DNA of 51,105 bases, taken from positions 1-51,105 of the forward strand of contig CAITDI010000104.1 in assembly GCA_903891095.1 (NCBI GenBank), written 5' to 3'. Position 1 is the stretch's first letter, and every line of letters begins with the position of its first letter. Below, piece after piece: positions 27,214 through 35,622 of the stretch. The stretch is from an uncultured bacterium. Its GTDB lineage: Bacteria > Planctomycetota > Phycisphaerae > Phycisphaerales > SM1A02. A program made the translations under genes and the position numbers. The notes beneath the pieces were generated by a model. It saw only the letters and a program-made list of their open reading frames with translations. It was not told the origin of the DNA and searched no databases.

Positions 27214-27495
27214 GTGGCACACAAGAAGGGTCAGGGCTCAACTAAGAACGGACGCGATTCAAACCCGCAGTTCCGTGGCATCAAGCTCTACGGCGGTCAG
27301 ACCGCGAAGGCTGGCGCGATCATCGTTCGCCAGTGCGGCACGCGTTGGAAGCCTGGCTACCTTGTCCACATCGGCAAGGATGACTCGCTGATGGCGCTCG
27401 CCGAGGGCACCGTCCGCTTCCGCGGTTCGCATGTCGACATCATTCCGGCGGATCCGTCGGTTCCGTCGTACGTCGCCGCTGGCTCGGTCGCCTGA
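27214..27495 (+). CDS. rpmA: 50S ribosomal protein bL27
   Basis: The 93-residue protein begins [22 protein letters not shown], the conserved bL27 N-terminus with no N-terminal extension, so it needs no protease processing. [17 protein letters not shown] and [15 protein letters not shown] follow. It lies near the peptidyl-transferase centre of the large subunit. The start is GTG at 27214 with TGGAGA about 9 bases upstream. The usual neighbour rplU (bL21) is absent; obg follows after a terminator. Confidence 0.97.
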   Translation: MAHKKGQGSTKNGRDSNPQFRGIKLYGGQTAKAGAIIVRQCGTRWKPGYLVHIGKDDSLMALAEGTVRFRGSHVDIIPADPSVPSYVAAGSVA

Positions 27496-27548
27496 TCCCG
27501 CCGCACTTGCGCGGCGAGACGGCTACCGAACGAGACGTTTGAACTTCC

Positions 27549-27580
27549 AAAGCCGCACGCGCAAGCGTGCGGCTTTCTTT
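27549..27580 (+). terminator. Rho-independent terminator after rpmA
   Basis: AAAGCCGCACGC (27549-27560) pairs perfectly with GCGTGCGGCTTT (27565-27576) around a GCAA tetraloop. CTTT follows. It lies 31 bases before the obg start, so obg depends on read-through or on its own promoter in a very short gap. Confidence 0.9.
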
Positions 27581-27611
27581 CCCAGACGGTCCTACGTCAG
27601 GCTTTCGAACC

Positions 27612-28670
27612 ATGCTTGTTGATGAAGCACTCATCCATGTTCGCAGCGGAAAGGGCGGCAACGGCGTCACCGCCTTCCGTCGCGAGAAGTCGATCATGAA
27701 GGGCGGGCCCGACGGCGGCGACGGTGGCCGCGGCGGGCACGTGATCCTCGTGGGCGACCTGCATCTCGACACGCTGATCGAATACCAGCATCGGCCGCAT
27801 CGCTTTGCGACGCCGGGCGAGAACGGCGCCAAGAAGAAGTGCCACGGTCGCGACGGCGAGGATCTCATCGTGCCCGTGCCGCTCGGCACGGTCGTACGCG
27901 ACGCGGAGACGGGCGAAATCGTGGCGGACATCGTCGACGACGGCCAGCAGGTGATCGTGGCGCAGGGCGGCAAGGGCGGCCTTGGCAACGATCGCTTCAA
28001 GACCTCGACGCACCAGTCTCCGACCGAGTGCACGCCTGGCGAGGACGCGGTCGAGCGCGACCTGCACCTCGAGCTCAAACTCATCGCGGATGTCGGCTTT
28101 GTCGGACTGCCGAACGCCGGCAAGTCGACGCTGCTCAACGCGACCAGCCGCGCGACGGCGAAGGTCGGCGCGTATCCGTTCACCACGCGCAAGCCGCAGC
28201 TCGGCATCGCGGAGCTCGCGGGCGACCGCCGCATCGTGCTCGCGGACATCCCTGGTCTGATCGAAGGTGCGAGCGATGGCGCTGGCCTCGGTCACGACTT
28301 CCTGCGCCACATCGAGCGCACGAAGGCGATCGTCCATCTCGTGGACCTCGCGCCGCTCGACGGCTCGAAGCCCGCTGACAACTACCGCATGATTCGCGCG
28401 GAGCTCCATGCGTTCTCGCCGACGCTCGCGGAGAAGCCCGAGCTCGTCGTCTTCTCGAAGATCGACCTCGTGCCCGAAGAGGAGCGTGCGAAGCGCATCC
28501 GTCGGCTCGCGACGGAGATCGGCCTCGGCAAGGGCGACAAGGGCGGCAACGGCAAGGAAGACACGCCCGTGATCATCTCGGCCGCGACCGGCGAAGGCGT
28601 GCGCGAGCTTCTCGAGCGCGCGTACGCGCTGGTCAAGGGCGAGGCGATGCCGACGGAATGGCGGCGCTGA
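27612..28670 (+). CDS. obg: GTPase Obg/CgtA
   Basis: The 352-residue protein has the glycine-rich Obg fold (ALIHVRSGKGGNGVTAFRREKSIMKGGPDGGDGGRGG) and the G domain: P-loop GLPNAGKSTLL (near 165), switch AYPFTTRKPQLG, DIPGLIEGASDGAGLG, FSKIDLV and SAATGEGV. It binds the 50S subunit and acts in ribosome maturation and stress control. The variable C-terminal OCT domain is absent; the protein ends shortly after the G domain. The ATG at 27612 fits the family start. Confidence 0.97.
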   Translation: MLVDEALIHVRSGKGGNGVTAFRREKSIMKGGPDGGDGGRGGHVILVGDLHLDTLIEYQHRPHRFATPGENGAKKKCHGRDGEDLIVPVPLGTVVRDAETGEIVADIVDDGQQVIVAQGGKGGLGNDRFKTSTHQSPTECTPGEDAVERDLHLELKLIADVGFVGLPNAGKSTLLNATSRATAKVGAYPFTTRKPQLGIAELAGDRRIVLADIPGLIEGASDGAGLGHDFLRHIERTKAIVHLVDLAPLDGSKPADNYRMIRAELHAFSPTLAEKPELVVFSKIDLVPEEERAKRIRRLATEIGLGKGDKGGNGKEDTPVIISAATGEGVRELLERAYALVKGEAMPTEWRR

Positions 28671-28678
28671 GAGAGCGA

Positions 28679-28838
28679 GCGTCTTTGAGCGTTCGCGGCG
28701 TGCGCCCGCGCGTCCTTGAGCGTTCGCGGCGTGCGCCCGCGAACTTTGGTGTGAACTACGTTTGGGGTGGATGCGCGGTCCATGCGTGGCCGTTGTGGCG
28801 TCGCTGTTGTGGCGTGGCTGTTGCGGCTTGGCCGTTGT
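28679..28838. repeat. Tandem repeats between obg and the VWA gene
   Basis: A 31-bp unit (gcgtctttgagcgttcgcgg...) occurs at 28679-28709 and 28710-28740 with one mismatch, followed by aactttggtgtg. From about 28780 a second, degenerate array of GGC(C/T)GTTGTGGCG units runs to 28838. It occupies the gap between two convergent genes, as do the repeats after guaA. Confidence 0.75.
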
Positions 28839-28839
28839 G

Positions 28840-30504
28840 TCACCGGCAGAGCAGGCGGAACGCCGCGAAGAAATCGGCGAACTCCTCGCGGTACTTGTCG
28901 GCGATCGTGAGTTCCGCGATCTCGGCGACGAGCGAGTCCTGATCCTTCAGGATCGCCGCGCGTCCGCCGCCGGCTTCGGCGATCTCGGGAAACCAGGTGT
29001 AGCTGGGCTTCTTCTTCATCATGGGCGGCGGGGGCTTGGGGGCGTCGATCTTGCCGCCGTTCTTGCTGCCATCTTTCGCCGGCTTCTTGTCGGGCTGCTC
29101 GCGCTTGGGCGCAGGCGCCTTCGGCGGCGCGTTGTCGTCGTCCTCTGCCTTGAGATTCGCCTCGCTGTCGCGCGCGACGACGCCGTAGAAGCGCACGCCG
29201 TTGGCAAACGCGCGCTTGGCGAGATCGACGCAGAGGCCGCCTTCGCCAGGATGCGGCGGCGCGTCGCCGACGATCACGCAGGCGCGGATCGGCTGCGGGC
29301 TCGGCTCGCGCGCCTCGGGCAGCCAGGTGAACTTGCCGAGCGCGATCTTCATGCCCGCGAGGACGCTTTCGGGCGTGTCGCCGCCACCGTCGGCCGACAG
29401 CGACCACAGATGCGTGCGCGCTTCAGGCAGGCTCGCGGTGAAGTCCCACGCCTTCGTCTCCCACTCGTCGGTTCGGTCGCGGTAGCCGACCACGCCGATG
29501 CGGATGCCCTTGGTCACGCTGCCGAGGAAGTCGACGAGGTCGTCGATGCCGCTCTGCGCGTCGGCGAGTTCCTTGCCCATGCTCGCGGTGCAGTCGATCA
29601 TGATCGCGAGATCCATCGGGCGGTCGCTGACGCTCGCGAGGTACTTCTCGAACGCGACGAAGCGCGTGGGCTCGAGGTTGGCGACGGTGTTGCGCGCGAG
29701 GAGCCGGGTGGCTCCCGCGGCATCGGTCTCGGGCGGCGATGGCACGAGCCAGGCGGGGCGGTAGCCGGGCTTCGCGTGGTTCTTGTGGTGCCACTCGCGC
29801 CAGCGGAAATTGCGGCCGGAGTCGTCGCCGTTGGTGATCGCAGCGAGGCGCGGCGAGAGGATGCCGCCTTCGGTGCGGTCCATCCGCAAGACGATGCGCG
29901 TGAGCAGTTCGTCCATGCGCGCAGCGAGTTTCTTGTCGGTTGCGGACGCGTCGAGGGCGGCGAGCGCTTCGAGTGCGAACATCGCCTCGACCACCTTCGG
30001 CGACTCTTCGCACGACTTGATGCGCGCGTCGAGCGTCGCGCGGTCGTAGGCGTTGCGCGTGCGGAGGATCGTGCGGATGACGCGCGGATCGGTCTCGCGC
30101 TCGATCGACTCCTTGGGCAACGCGATGCCGCGTCGCGCGAGGCATGCGATCGCGTAGGCGCGCACGCGCCACGACTGGTCGCCGGCGAGCGTGATCAGGC
30201 GCCCCGCGCTGGATTCGCAGTCGTAGCGCTCGAGGCGCATGACGGCGAGGGCGCGCGAGGTCCAGGCGCGGCTGTTGGCGAGGCGGTTGAGCGCTTCGGA
30301 TTCCTCGGGAAGCGCGTCGGCGAGCGCGATGGCGTCGGGCTTGCGCTCGGAAGGCTCGTCGGCCGGCTTGGGCTCTGCTGGGGTTGTCGGCGGCTCGGAC
30401 TGCGGATCGGTTGGAGCCGGCGGTGTGGCCTGCGCGATCGCTTGCGCGCACGGGATCGCGGCGGTCGCAACGCAAAGCAGGAGGATGGCCGCGGCAAGAC
30501 GCAT
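28840..30504 (-). CDS. Secreted von Willebrand factor A domain protein with HEAT-like N-terminus
   Basis: The 554-residue protein has a signal peptide (LAAAILLLCVATAAIPCAQAIAQ), a Pro-rich stretch, helical HEAT-like repeats (ALNRLANSRAWTSRALAVMRLE, SWRVRAYAIACLARRG; about 65-210), and then a VWA domain (about 295-430) with the metal-site motif AIMIDCTASMGKE and VGVVGYRDRTDEWE and ACVIVGDAPPHPGEGG. A Lys/Pro/Ala-rich insert (about 455-500) precedes the last segment. VWA domains mediate metal-dependent protein contacts; the partner is unknown. The start at 30504 has a TACACT hexamer 10 bases upstream. Confidence 0.88.
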   Translation of the reverse strand: MRLAAAILLLCVATAAIPCAQAIAQATPPAPTDPQSEPPTTPAEPKPADEPSERKPDAIALADALPEESEALNRLANSRAWTSRALAVMRLERYDCESSAGRLITLAGDQSWRVRAYAIACLARRGIALPKESIERETDPRVIRTILRTRNAYDRATLDARIKSCEESPKVVEAMFALEALAALDASATDKKLAARMDELLTRIVLRMDRTEGGILSPRLAAITNGDDSGRNFRWREWHHKNHAKPGYRPAWLVPSPPETDAAGATRLLARNTVANLEPTRFVAFEKYLASVSDRPMDLAIMIDCTASMGKELADAQSGIDDLVDFLGSVTKGIRIGVVGYRDRTDEWETKAWDFTASLPEARTHLWSLSADGGGDTPESVLAGMKIALGKFTWLPEAREPSPQPIRACVIVGDAPPHPGEGGLCVDLAKRAFANGVRFYGVVARDSEANLKAEDDDNAPPKAPAPKREQPDKKPAKDGSKNGGKIDAPKPPPPMMKKKPSYTWFPEIAEAGGGRAAILKDQDSLVAEIAELTIADKYREEFADFFAAFRLLCR

Positions 30505-30514
30505 TGGTTCAGCG

Positions 30515-30520
30515 AGTGTA
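30515..30520 (-). promoter_or_regulatory. Candidate -10 box TACACT of the VWA gene
   Basis: On the minus strand TACACT ends 10 bases before the ATG at 30504, with no Shine-Dalgarno in the gap. Confidence 0.5.
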
Positions 30521-30603
30521 CGCTCGTGCCTTCGAAAGTCGTGAACTCAGGTCGCGACGCGCCCCGCAAACTTCAGCAGCAGTGCCCATCGGAGAGGTCC
30601 GCC

Positions 30604-31170
30604 ATGATTGATCGCGCCGTCGTCGAGAGTGTGTTCGCCCGCGCCATGCCATACGAGCGGTATCTCGCGACGGATCCGTCGCGTGCGGGAGGCTGGCAGG
30701 CGGTTTCCGATCGGACCGCGCTGACTGAGTCGCAGCGCGGCGAGCTGGCGAGCTTCACGCGGCGGATGCATGTGCTGGTCGTGAGCGGGATCTGGTGCGG
30801 CGACTGCGTGCAGCAGGGGCCGTTGCTCGCGCGGATCGCCGAGGCGAGTCCTGCGATCGACTTGCGCTGGGTGGATCGCGACGTCGAGGCGGAGTTCTCC
30901 GCGCGGCTGAAGGTCTGCGGCGGCGGACGCGTGCCGGTCGTGGTGTTCGCGGCCGAGGATTTCGAGGTGTGCGCGATCGCGGGCGACCGCACGCTCGCGC
31001 GCTACCGCGGGCTTGCGCGGCGGCAGCTTGGACCATCGTGTGAATTGCCGTGGGCGGAGATTCCCGCCGACGAGAGCGCTGCGGTGCTGCAGGAGTGGCT
31101 CAACGAGTTCGAGCGCGTGCAGTGGATGCTGCGGCTGTCGCCGCGGCTGCGCCAGAAGCACGGGGACTGA
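30604..31170 (+). CDS. Thioredoxin-family protein with CGDC active site
   Basis: The 188-residue protein has a thioredoxin fold core. VLVVSGIWCGDCVQQGPLLARIA carries the CxxC pair (CGDC), then IDLRWVDRDVEAEF and the cis-proline region GGGRVPVVVF. It resembles the thioredoxin family proteins with N- and C-terminal helical additions found in planctomycetes and bacteroidetes. It lacks a signal peptide, so it is cytoplasmic. The ATG at 30604 has GGAGAGG 5 bases upstream. It diverges from the VWA gene. Confidence 0.88.
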   Translation: MIDRAVVESVFARAMPYERYLATDPSRAGGWQAVSDRTALTESQRGELASFTRRMHVLVVSGIWCGDCVQQGPLLARIAEASPAIDLRWVDRDVEAEFSARLKVCGGGRVPVVVFAAEDFEVCAIAGDRTLARYRGLARRQLGPSCELPWAEIPADESAAVLQEWLNEFERVQWMLRLSPRLRQKHGD

Positions 31171-31337
31171 ACGTGCCCGGCACGTGCCAGTCAGTGCCAG
31201 TCAGTACCCGTCACGTGCCGGGCACTGCATGCTGTGCCGTGGAATGCTGGCTTTGGGCTTGTGAGAGACGCGGTCGCGCGGTGCCCGCCACGTGCACGCC
31301 AGTTCCCGTCAGTGCCCGCCACGTGCCAGGCACGGTT
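31171..31337. repeat. Cluster of GTGCC-N-GGCAC palindromes between two stop codons
   Basis: The gap between the thioredoxin-like gene and mutS is almost wholly repeats. Palindromic copies are at 31171-31185 (ACGTGCC-C-GGCACGT), 31215-31225 and 31322-31334, with half-copies tgccagtcag twice at 31187-31206 and cccgccacgtgc twice at 31303-31326. The first copy starts directly after the upstream stop, and the last lies 3 bases from the mutS stop. The same palindrome recurs at 45606-45622. It may act as a bidirectional terminator or a REP-like element. Confidence 0.75.
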
Positions 31338-34085
31338 TCAGGGGGAGCGCGTGGAGTCCGCGAGCCGCCGCAGGAGGTCGAACGCGGCGAGCGGAGTCAG
31401 CGCGTTCAGGTCGACCTTCCGCAGCTCTGCCACCGCCGGGTGCTCGACATACTCCGTGAACAGCGACAGTTGCGGCGCTGGCGCCGTCTTGCGCGGAGCA
31501 GCCGCTGGCGCTGCCGCCACGATCTCCTTCACGCGTCCCGACAGCGCGTCGGCGACCTCGACCTTTCCGAGGAGCTCGAGCACTTCCTTCGCGCGCGCGA
31601 CCGTCTCGCGCGGCAGGCCTGCGAGCCGGGCCACGTGGATTCCGTAGCTGCGGTCCGTGCGGCCGGGCACGATGCGGTGGAGGAACACGACGTCGTCGTT
31701 CCACTCGCGCACGCTCACGTGCAGGTTCGTCACCGCGGGCAGCGTGTCGGCGAGCTGCGTGAGCTCGTGGTAGTGCGTCGCGAACAGCGTGCATGCGCCG
31801 CGCGCGGCGAGCGTCTCGGTGATCGCCCACGCGAGGCTCAGGCCGTCGAGCGTGCTCGTGCCGCGGCCGATCTCGTCGAGGATCACGAGGCTCCTCGCGC
31901 TCGCGTGGTGCAGGATGTTCGCCGTCTCGGTCATCTCGACCATGAAGGTCGACTGGCCCGAGTGGATCTCGTCGGCGCTGCCGATACGGGTGAGGATCGC
32001 GTCGAGGACGCCGATCTCGGCCTTCGTCGCGGGCACGAATGATCCGACATGCGCAAGCAGCGCGATGAGCGCGACCTGGCGGATGTACGTGCTCTTGCCC
32101 GCCATGTTGGGGCCGGTGATGAGCGCGAGCGACGGGCGGTCCGATGCGCCAGCGAGCTGCGTGTCGTTCGGCACGAAGCTCGACGCGAGCGTGCGGTCGA
32201 GCACCGGGTGGCGGCCGGCCTCGATGGAAACGCCGCGGTTCTCGGTGATTTCAGGGCGCGTCCAGCGCTGGCGTCGCGCGACCGAGGCGAGGCACGAGAG
32301 CGCGTCGAGTTCCGCCGCGCGCTCGCCGTAGGCGACGATCGACTGGATGTGCGCGGCGACCTCGGCGAGGAGCGCGGTCCACAGTTCCTTCTCGCGTTCG
32401 ATCGCGTGGGCTTCGGCGCGGAGGACCTTCTCCTCGAACTGCTTGAGCTCGGGCGTGATGTAGCGCTCGGCGTTGCGCAGCGTCTGCTTGCGCGTGAAGC
32501 TCGCGGGCGCCTTCGCGGCGTTGACCGCCGAGAGCTCGATGTAGTAGCCGAACACCGAGTTGAAGCCGACCTTGAGCGACGGGATGCCGCTCGAGGCGAC
32601 GAGCTCGTCCTGGTACTTCGCGAGCCACGCGCTCGAGTCGCGCTGGAGGAGCCGCGTCTCGTCGAGCTCGAGGTCGTAGCCGTCGGCGAACACGCCGCCT
32701 TCGCGGAGATGCGTCGGCGCGTCGGGCTTGATCGCGCGCGCGAGCCGCGCGGCGAGCGGTGCGAGGATCGGCGCGACGCGCGCGAGTTCCGCGCAATCCG
32801 CGGCGAATGCGGCGCTCGGGGCGAGCGTGGCGGCGAGCGGTTCCATCGCGGCGAGCGAGCGCGCGAGCGCGAGGAAATCGCGCGGCGTCGCGCGTCCGAG
32901 CGCGGCGCGGCCCGCGATGCGCGCGACATCCTGCAGGTTCGCGAGCTGCGCGAGCACGGCGTCGGCGAAGCGTTCATCCGCCACGAGCGCAGCCACGCGG
33001 TCGAGTCGCGCGTCGATCGCGGGCTTCGCGGCGAGCGGGTAGCAGAGCCAGTCGCGCACGAGGCGGCGGCCCATCGGCGTCGCGGCGGCGTCGAAGATCG
33101 AGAGCAGGCTGCCCTCGGTCGCGCCCGTTCGCAGCGTGCGCTCGATCTCGAGCGCGCGCAGCGTGGTCGCGTCGACCGTGAGAAAACTCCCGCGCGCGAG
33201 CCGTTTCGGCGGCGAAAGATGCGGGATCCTGCCGCGCGCGTCGCCCTTCGCGTGTTCGGCGGCCTGCGTCTCGAGCGCGTAGCGGAGGATCGCGCCGGCG
33301 GCGCCGACCGCGGGCTCGTCCTTCGCGAAGCCGTAGCCCTCGAGCGATTTCACCGCGAATTGCGCGGTGAGCGCGTCGAACGCGTCCTGCGCGCGGAAAT
33401 ACCAGCCCGCGCGCGCGGTCAGCGCGAGGCCGCGCGCCGCGAGCTTCGCGAACTCGGGATGCACCGAACCGTCGCGCTCCTCCGAGTGCACGAGCTCGCT
33501 CGGCGAGATGCGCGCGAGTTCATCCGCGAGGAGCCCGACGGGGCACGAAAGCACGCTGAACGCGCCGGTCGAGATCTCGATCGAGGCGATGTGCGCTTCG
33601 GCGCCGTCGATCGCGACCGCGGCCACGCGATTCGCGGCGCCGCTCTCGAGCAGCGTGTCGTCGACGAGCGTGCCCGGCGTGAGCACGCGCGTCACCGCGC
33701 GCTCGACGATGCCCTTCGCGTCCTTCGGATCCTGCGTCTGCTCGCACACGGCCACGCGGTGGCCCATCGCGACGAGCTTGCGGATGTAGCCCTCGGCCGC
33801 GTGGAACGGCACGCCCGCCATCGGCAGGCCCTTGGTGCGCTCGGTGAGCGTGATCGACAGCAGCTTGTGCGCGAGCACCGCGTCGCGGTCGAACATCTCG
33901 TAGAAGTCGCCCATCCGAAAGAACAGCAGGCAGTCGGGATGCTGCTGCTTGGCGCGCGCATACTGGCGCATCGCGGGGGTCGCGAAGTGCGGGTTGAGCG
34001 CGGGGTCGACCCAGCTCAGGTCGCGCGCGCCGGCGCGGTCGGGAAGGATGGTCGGGGCCTCGGACACGGGAGGCGCAGTAGACAA
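31338..34085 (-). CDS. mutS: DNA mismatch repair protein MutS
   Basis: The 915-residue protein has the mismatch-reading Phe-x-Glu in GDFYEMF (61-65), connector and lever domains, the clamp, and the ABC-type ATPase: Walker A ITGPNMAGKSTYIRQ near 655-670, STFMVEMTETANILHHA, Walker B VILDEIGRGTSTLDG near 733, and ATHYHELTQLAD. It recognises mismatches in post-replicative repair. Start: TTG at 34085; GTG at 34067 is equally possible, as the conserved part starts at NPHFATPAMRQY. mutL is not in the window. Confidence 0.97.
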   Translation of the reverse strand: MSTAPPVSEAPTILPDRAGARDLSWVDPALNPHFATPAMRQYARAKQQHPDCLLFFRMGDFYEMFDRDAVLAHKLLSITLTERTKGLPMAGVPFHAAEGYIRKLVAMGHRVAVCEQTQDPKDAKGIVERAVTRVLTPGTLVDDTLLESGAANRVAAVAIDGAEAHIASIEISTGAFSVLSCPVGLLADELARISPSELVHSEERDGSVHPEFAKLAARGLALTARAGWYFRAQDAFDALTAQFAVKSLEGYGFAKDEPAVGAAGAILRYALETQAAEHAKGDARGRIPHLSPPKRLARGSFLTVDATTLRALEIERTLRTGATEGSLLSIFDAAATPMGRRLVRDWLCYPLAAKPAIDARLDRVAALVADERFADAVLAQLANLQDVARIAGRAALGRATPRDFLALARSLAAMEPLAATLAPSAAFAADCAELARVAPILAPLAARLARAIKPDAPTHLREGGVFADGYDLELDETRLLQRDSSAWLAKYQDELVASSGIPSLKVGFNSVFGYYIELSAVNAAKAPASFTRKQTLRNAERYITPELKQFEEKVLRAEAHAIEREKELWTALLAEVAAHIQSIVAYGERAAELDALSCLASVARRQRWTRPEITENRGVSIEAGRHPVLDRTLASSFVPNDTQLAGASDRPSLALITGPNMAGKSTYIRQVALIALLAHVGSFVPATKAEIGVLDAILTRIGSADEIHSGQSTFMVEMTETANILHHASARSLVILDEIGRGTSTLDGLSLAWAITETLAARGACTLFATHYHELTQLADTLPAVTNLHVSVREWNDDVVFLHRIVPGRTDRSYGIHVARLAGLPRETVARAKEVLELLGKVEVADALSGRVKEIVAAAPAAAPRKTAPAPQLSLFTEYVEHPAVAELRKVDLNALTPLAAFDLLRRLADSTRSP

Positions 34086-34141
34086 CGCCGCGAGGCGGTC
34101 GTGAAGCCAAGAATGCGCTGATTTCGCAGGGAGAAGCCACT

Positions 34142-34169
34142 TTGCTTCGGCAGCGGCTTGTGCTATGCT
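34142..34169 (+). promoter_or_regulatory. Promoter of tRNA-Ala
   Basis: TTGCTT (34142-34147) and TATGCT (34164-34169) are spaced by 16 bases, ending 14 bases before the tRNA. The -10 is in the recurring gcTATGCTttcg context. Confidence 0.65.
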
Positions 34170-34183
34170 TTCGACCCTCCCAT

Positions 34184-34256
34184 GGGGTGGTAGCTCAATT
34201 GGGAGAGCGCCTCGGTCGCATCGAGGAGGTTGTGAGTTCGATCCTCATCCACTCCA
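34184..34256 (+). tRNA. tRNA-Ala (CGC anticodon)
   Basis: The cloverleaf folds with acceptor GGGGTGG/CCACTCC, D-arm GCTC...GAGC, anticodon stem CCTCG/CGAGG with loop GTCGCAT (anticodon CGC), and T-arm GTGAG-TTCGATC-CTCAT. The third acceptor pair is G3-U70, the alanine identity element. The discriminator is A and CCA is not encoded. Position 32 is G, which is unusual. Confidence 0.93.
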
Positions 34257-34259
34257 CTC

Positions 34260-34300
34260 AGAACGAACACGGCCCGCCTCTGGCGGGCCGTGTTCGTTCT
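34260..34300 (+). terminator. Long hairpin after tRNA-Ala
   Basis: The 19 bases at 34260-34278 are the exact reverse complement of 34282-34300 (loop TCT), containing ggcccgcc/ggcgggcc. No T-run follows, but position and strength suggest transcript termination or 3' protection. Confidence 0.75.
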
Positions 34301-34312
34301 GGGTGGAGTTGC

Positions 34313-34574
34313 GTGTCTTTCGTGTGCGACTGTCGTTGGATCGCTGACGCGCTCCAACTTCTTCGCAAACGGGCGTGGGATCGCGGGCAGGGGTGCTGTC
34401 GCGTGCCGCGGCGCGCGGATCCTCGCGATATCCTCCCGACCTCGTGTCTTTCGTTTGCGACTGTCGTTCAAGCGCTGAAGCGCTTGAACTTCTTCGCAAA
34501 CGGGTGTGGGATCGCGGACAGGGGTGCTGTCGCGTGCCGCGGCGCGCGGATCCTCGCGATATCCTCCCGACCTC
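34313..34574 (+). repeat. 131-bp tandem duplication with a covarying hairpin upstream of the ZIP gene
   Basis: Copy 1 (34313-34443) and copy 2 (34444-34574) have the same length and differ mainly in one stem. Copy 2 folds CGTTTGCGA/TCGCAAACG (34452-34460 with 34494-34502) around GTTCAAGCGCT/AGCGCTTGAAC (34466-34476 with 34479-34489). Copy 1 keeps the stem with changed pairs: GTTGGA/TCCAAC (34335-34340 with 34353-34358). Both end in gaTATCCTcccgacctc. The ZIP start codon lies one base after copy 2. Confidence 0.85.
34560..34565 (+). promoter_or_regulatory. Candidate -10 box TATCCT of the ZIP gene
   Basis: TATCCT at the end of repeat copy 2 lies 10 bases before the ATG at 34576. An identical hexamer ends copy 1 (34429-34434). 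Confidence 0.5.
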
Positions 34575-34575
34575 T

Positions 34576-35610
34576 ATGGAACTTCCGACCAATCTGGCGG
34601 GCGCGGACTCGGCGGGCATCTCGCCGGCGCTGCAACTTGTGGCCTACTCCGCGGTGATCGGCCTGGCGTCGCTCGCGGGCGGCGCGTTCGCCGCGTTCCT
34701 GCAGATGGGGCACCGTCGGCTGCAGTTCGTGCTGAGCTTTGTCGCGGGCACGATGCTCGGTGTCGGCGTGCTGCATCTCTTGCCGCATGCGGTCATCCTC
34801 GCGGTGGAAGAGGGGCTCGAGTCGGGCGCGGGCGGCGCATCGCACGGGCAGCTGCACGGTTCGCTCGACGGCGTGATGCTCGCCGCGGTGCTCGGGTTCA
34901 TGGCGATGTTCCTGCTCGAGCGGTTCTTTCACTTCCACCAGCACGAGTCGCCGGAGGCGGCGGGGCACCATGATTGCTGCGACGACGGCTGCGGGAGCCA
35001 CGCGGGGCATGATCATGATCACGGTCACGCGCACGGCCACGCGCACGCCAAGCCCACCACGCAGGTCCGCTGGATCGGCGCGGCGATCGGACTCACGCTG
35101 CACAGCATCCTCGAGGGCGTTGCGCTCGGCGCGGCGGTGCTCGCGGCGGCGGAGCACGACGAAGGCGTCATGCTCGCGGGGCTCTCGACGTTTCTCGTGA
35201 TTCTCCTGCACAAGCCTTTCGACGGACTGACGGTGATCACGCTGGTGCGCGCATCGGGCCGCAGCGCGCGCTTTGCGCATGCGGTCAACGCTGCATTTGC
35301 GCTGGTGATGCCGCTTGGTGCCGCGCTGCTCTGGTTCGGCGTTTCCAAGCACGGCGCGGACATCCTGCCGTACGCGCTTGCGTTCAGCGCGGGCACGTTC
35401 ATCTGCATCGCGACGAGCGACCTGTTGCCCGAGCTGCAGTTCCACCGTCACGACCGACTGGGGCTTTCGGCGGCGCTGCTGCTCGGGCTCGCGGTGGCGG
35501 CCGGGATCGCGCGCATCGAGTCAAGCGTCGTACAGCAGCACGAGCATGAGCACGAGCATGAGCAAGGGCATGATCATGCTCATGATCACGACCACGCGCA
35601 CACGAACTGA
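34576..35610 (+). CDS. ZIP-family metal transporter
   Basis: The 344-residue protein has about eight membrane segments. The metal-site helices read LGVGVLHLLPHAV, LTLHSILEGVALGAA and LVILLHKPFDGLTVI, with the paired His/Glu ligands of ZIP transporters. Two His-rich cytoplasmic or periplasmic stretches are present: HDCCDDGCGSHAGHDHDHGHAHGHAHA near 135-160 and a C-terminal HEHEHEH...HDHAHDHDHAH tail. It probably imports zinc or another divalent metal. The start at 34576 excludes an open frame that runs through the tandem repeats. A 59-residue gene follows 12 bases after its stop. Confidence 0.93.
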   Translation: MELPTNLAGADSAGISPALQLVAYSAVIGLASLAGGAFAAFLQMGHRRLQFVLSFVAGTMLGVGVLHLLPHAVILAVEEGLESGAGGASHGQLHGSLDGVMLAAVLGFMAMFLLERFFHFHQHESPEAAGHHDCCDDGCGSHAGHDHDHGHAHGHAHAKPTTQVRWIGAAIGLTLHSILEGVALGAAVLAAAEHDEGVMLAGLSTFLVILLHKPFDGLTVITLVRASGRSARFAHAVNAAFALVMPLGAALLWFGVSKHGADILPYALAFSAGTFICIATSDLLPELQFHRHDRLGLSAALLLGLAVAAGIARIESSVVQQHEHEHEHEQGHDHAHDHDHAHTN

Positions 35611-35622
35611 CGGAGAATCACC

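Noticed and set aside
28762-30600. Long plus-strand frame leading into the thioredoxin-like gene
   Set aside because: It is antisense to the VWA gene, which has a signal peptide and domain motifs. The good ribosome binding site is at 30592-30598 before the ATG at 30604.
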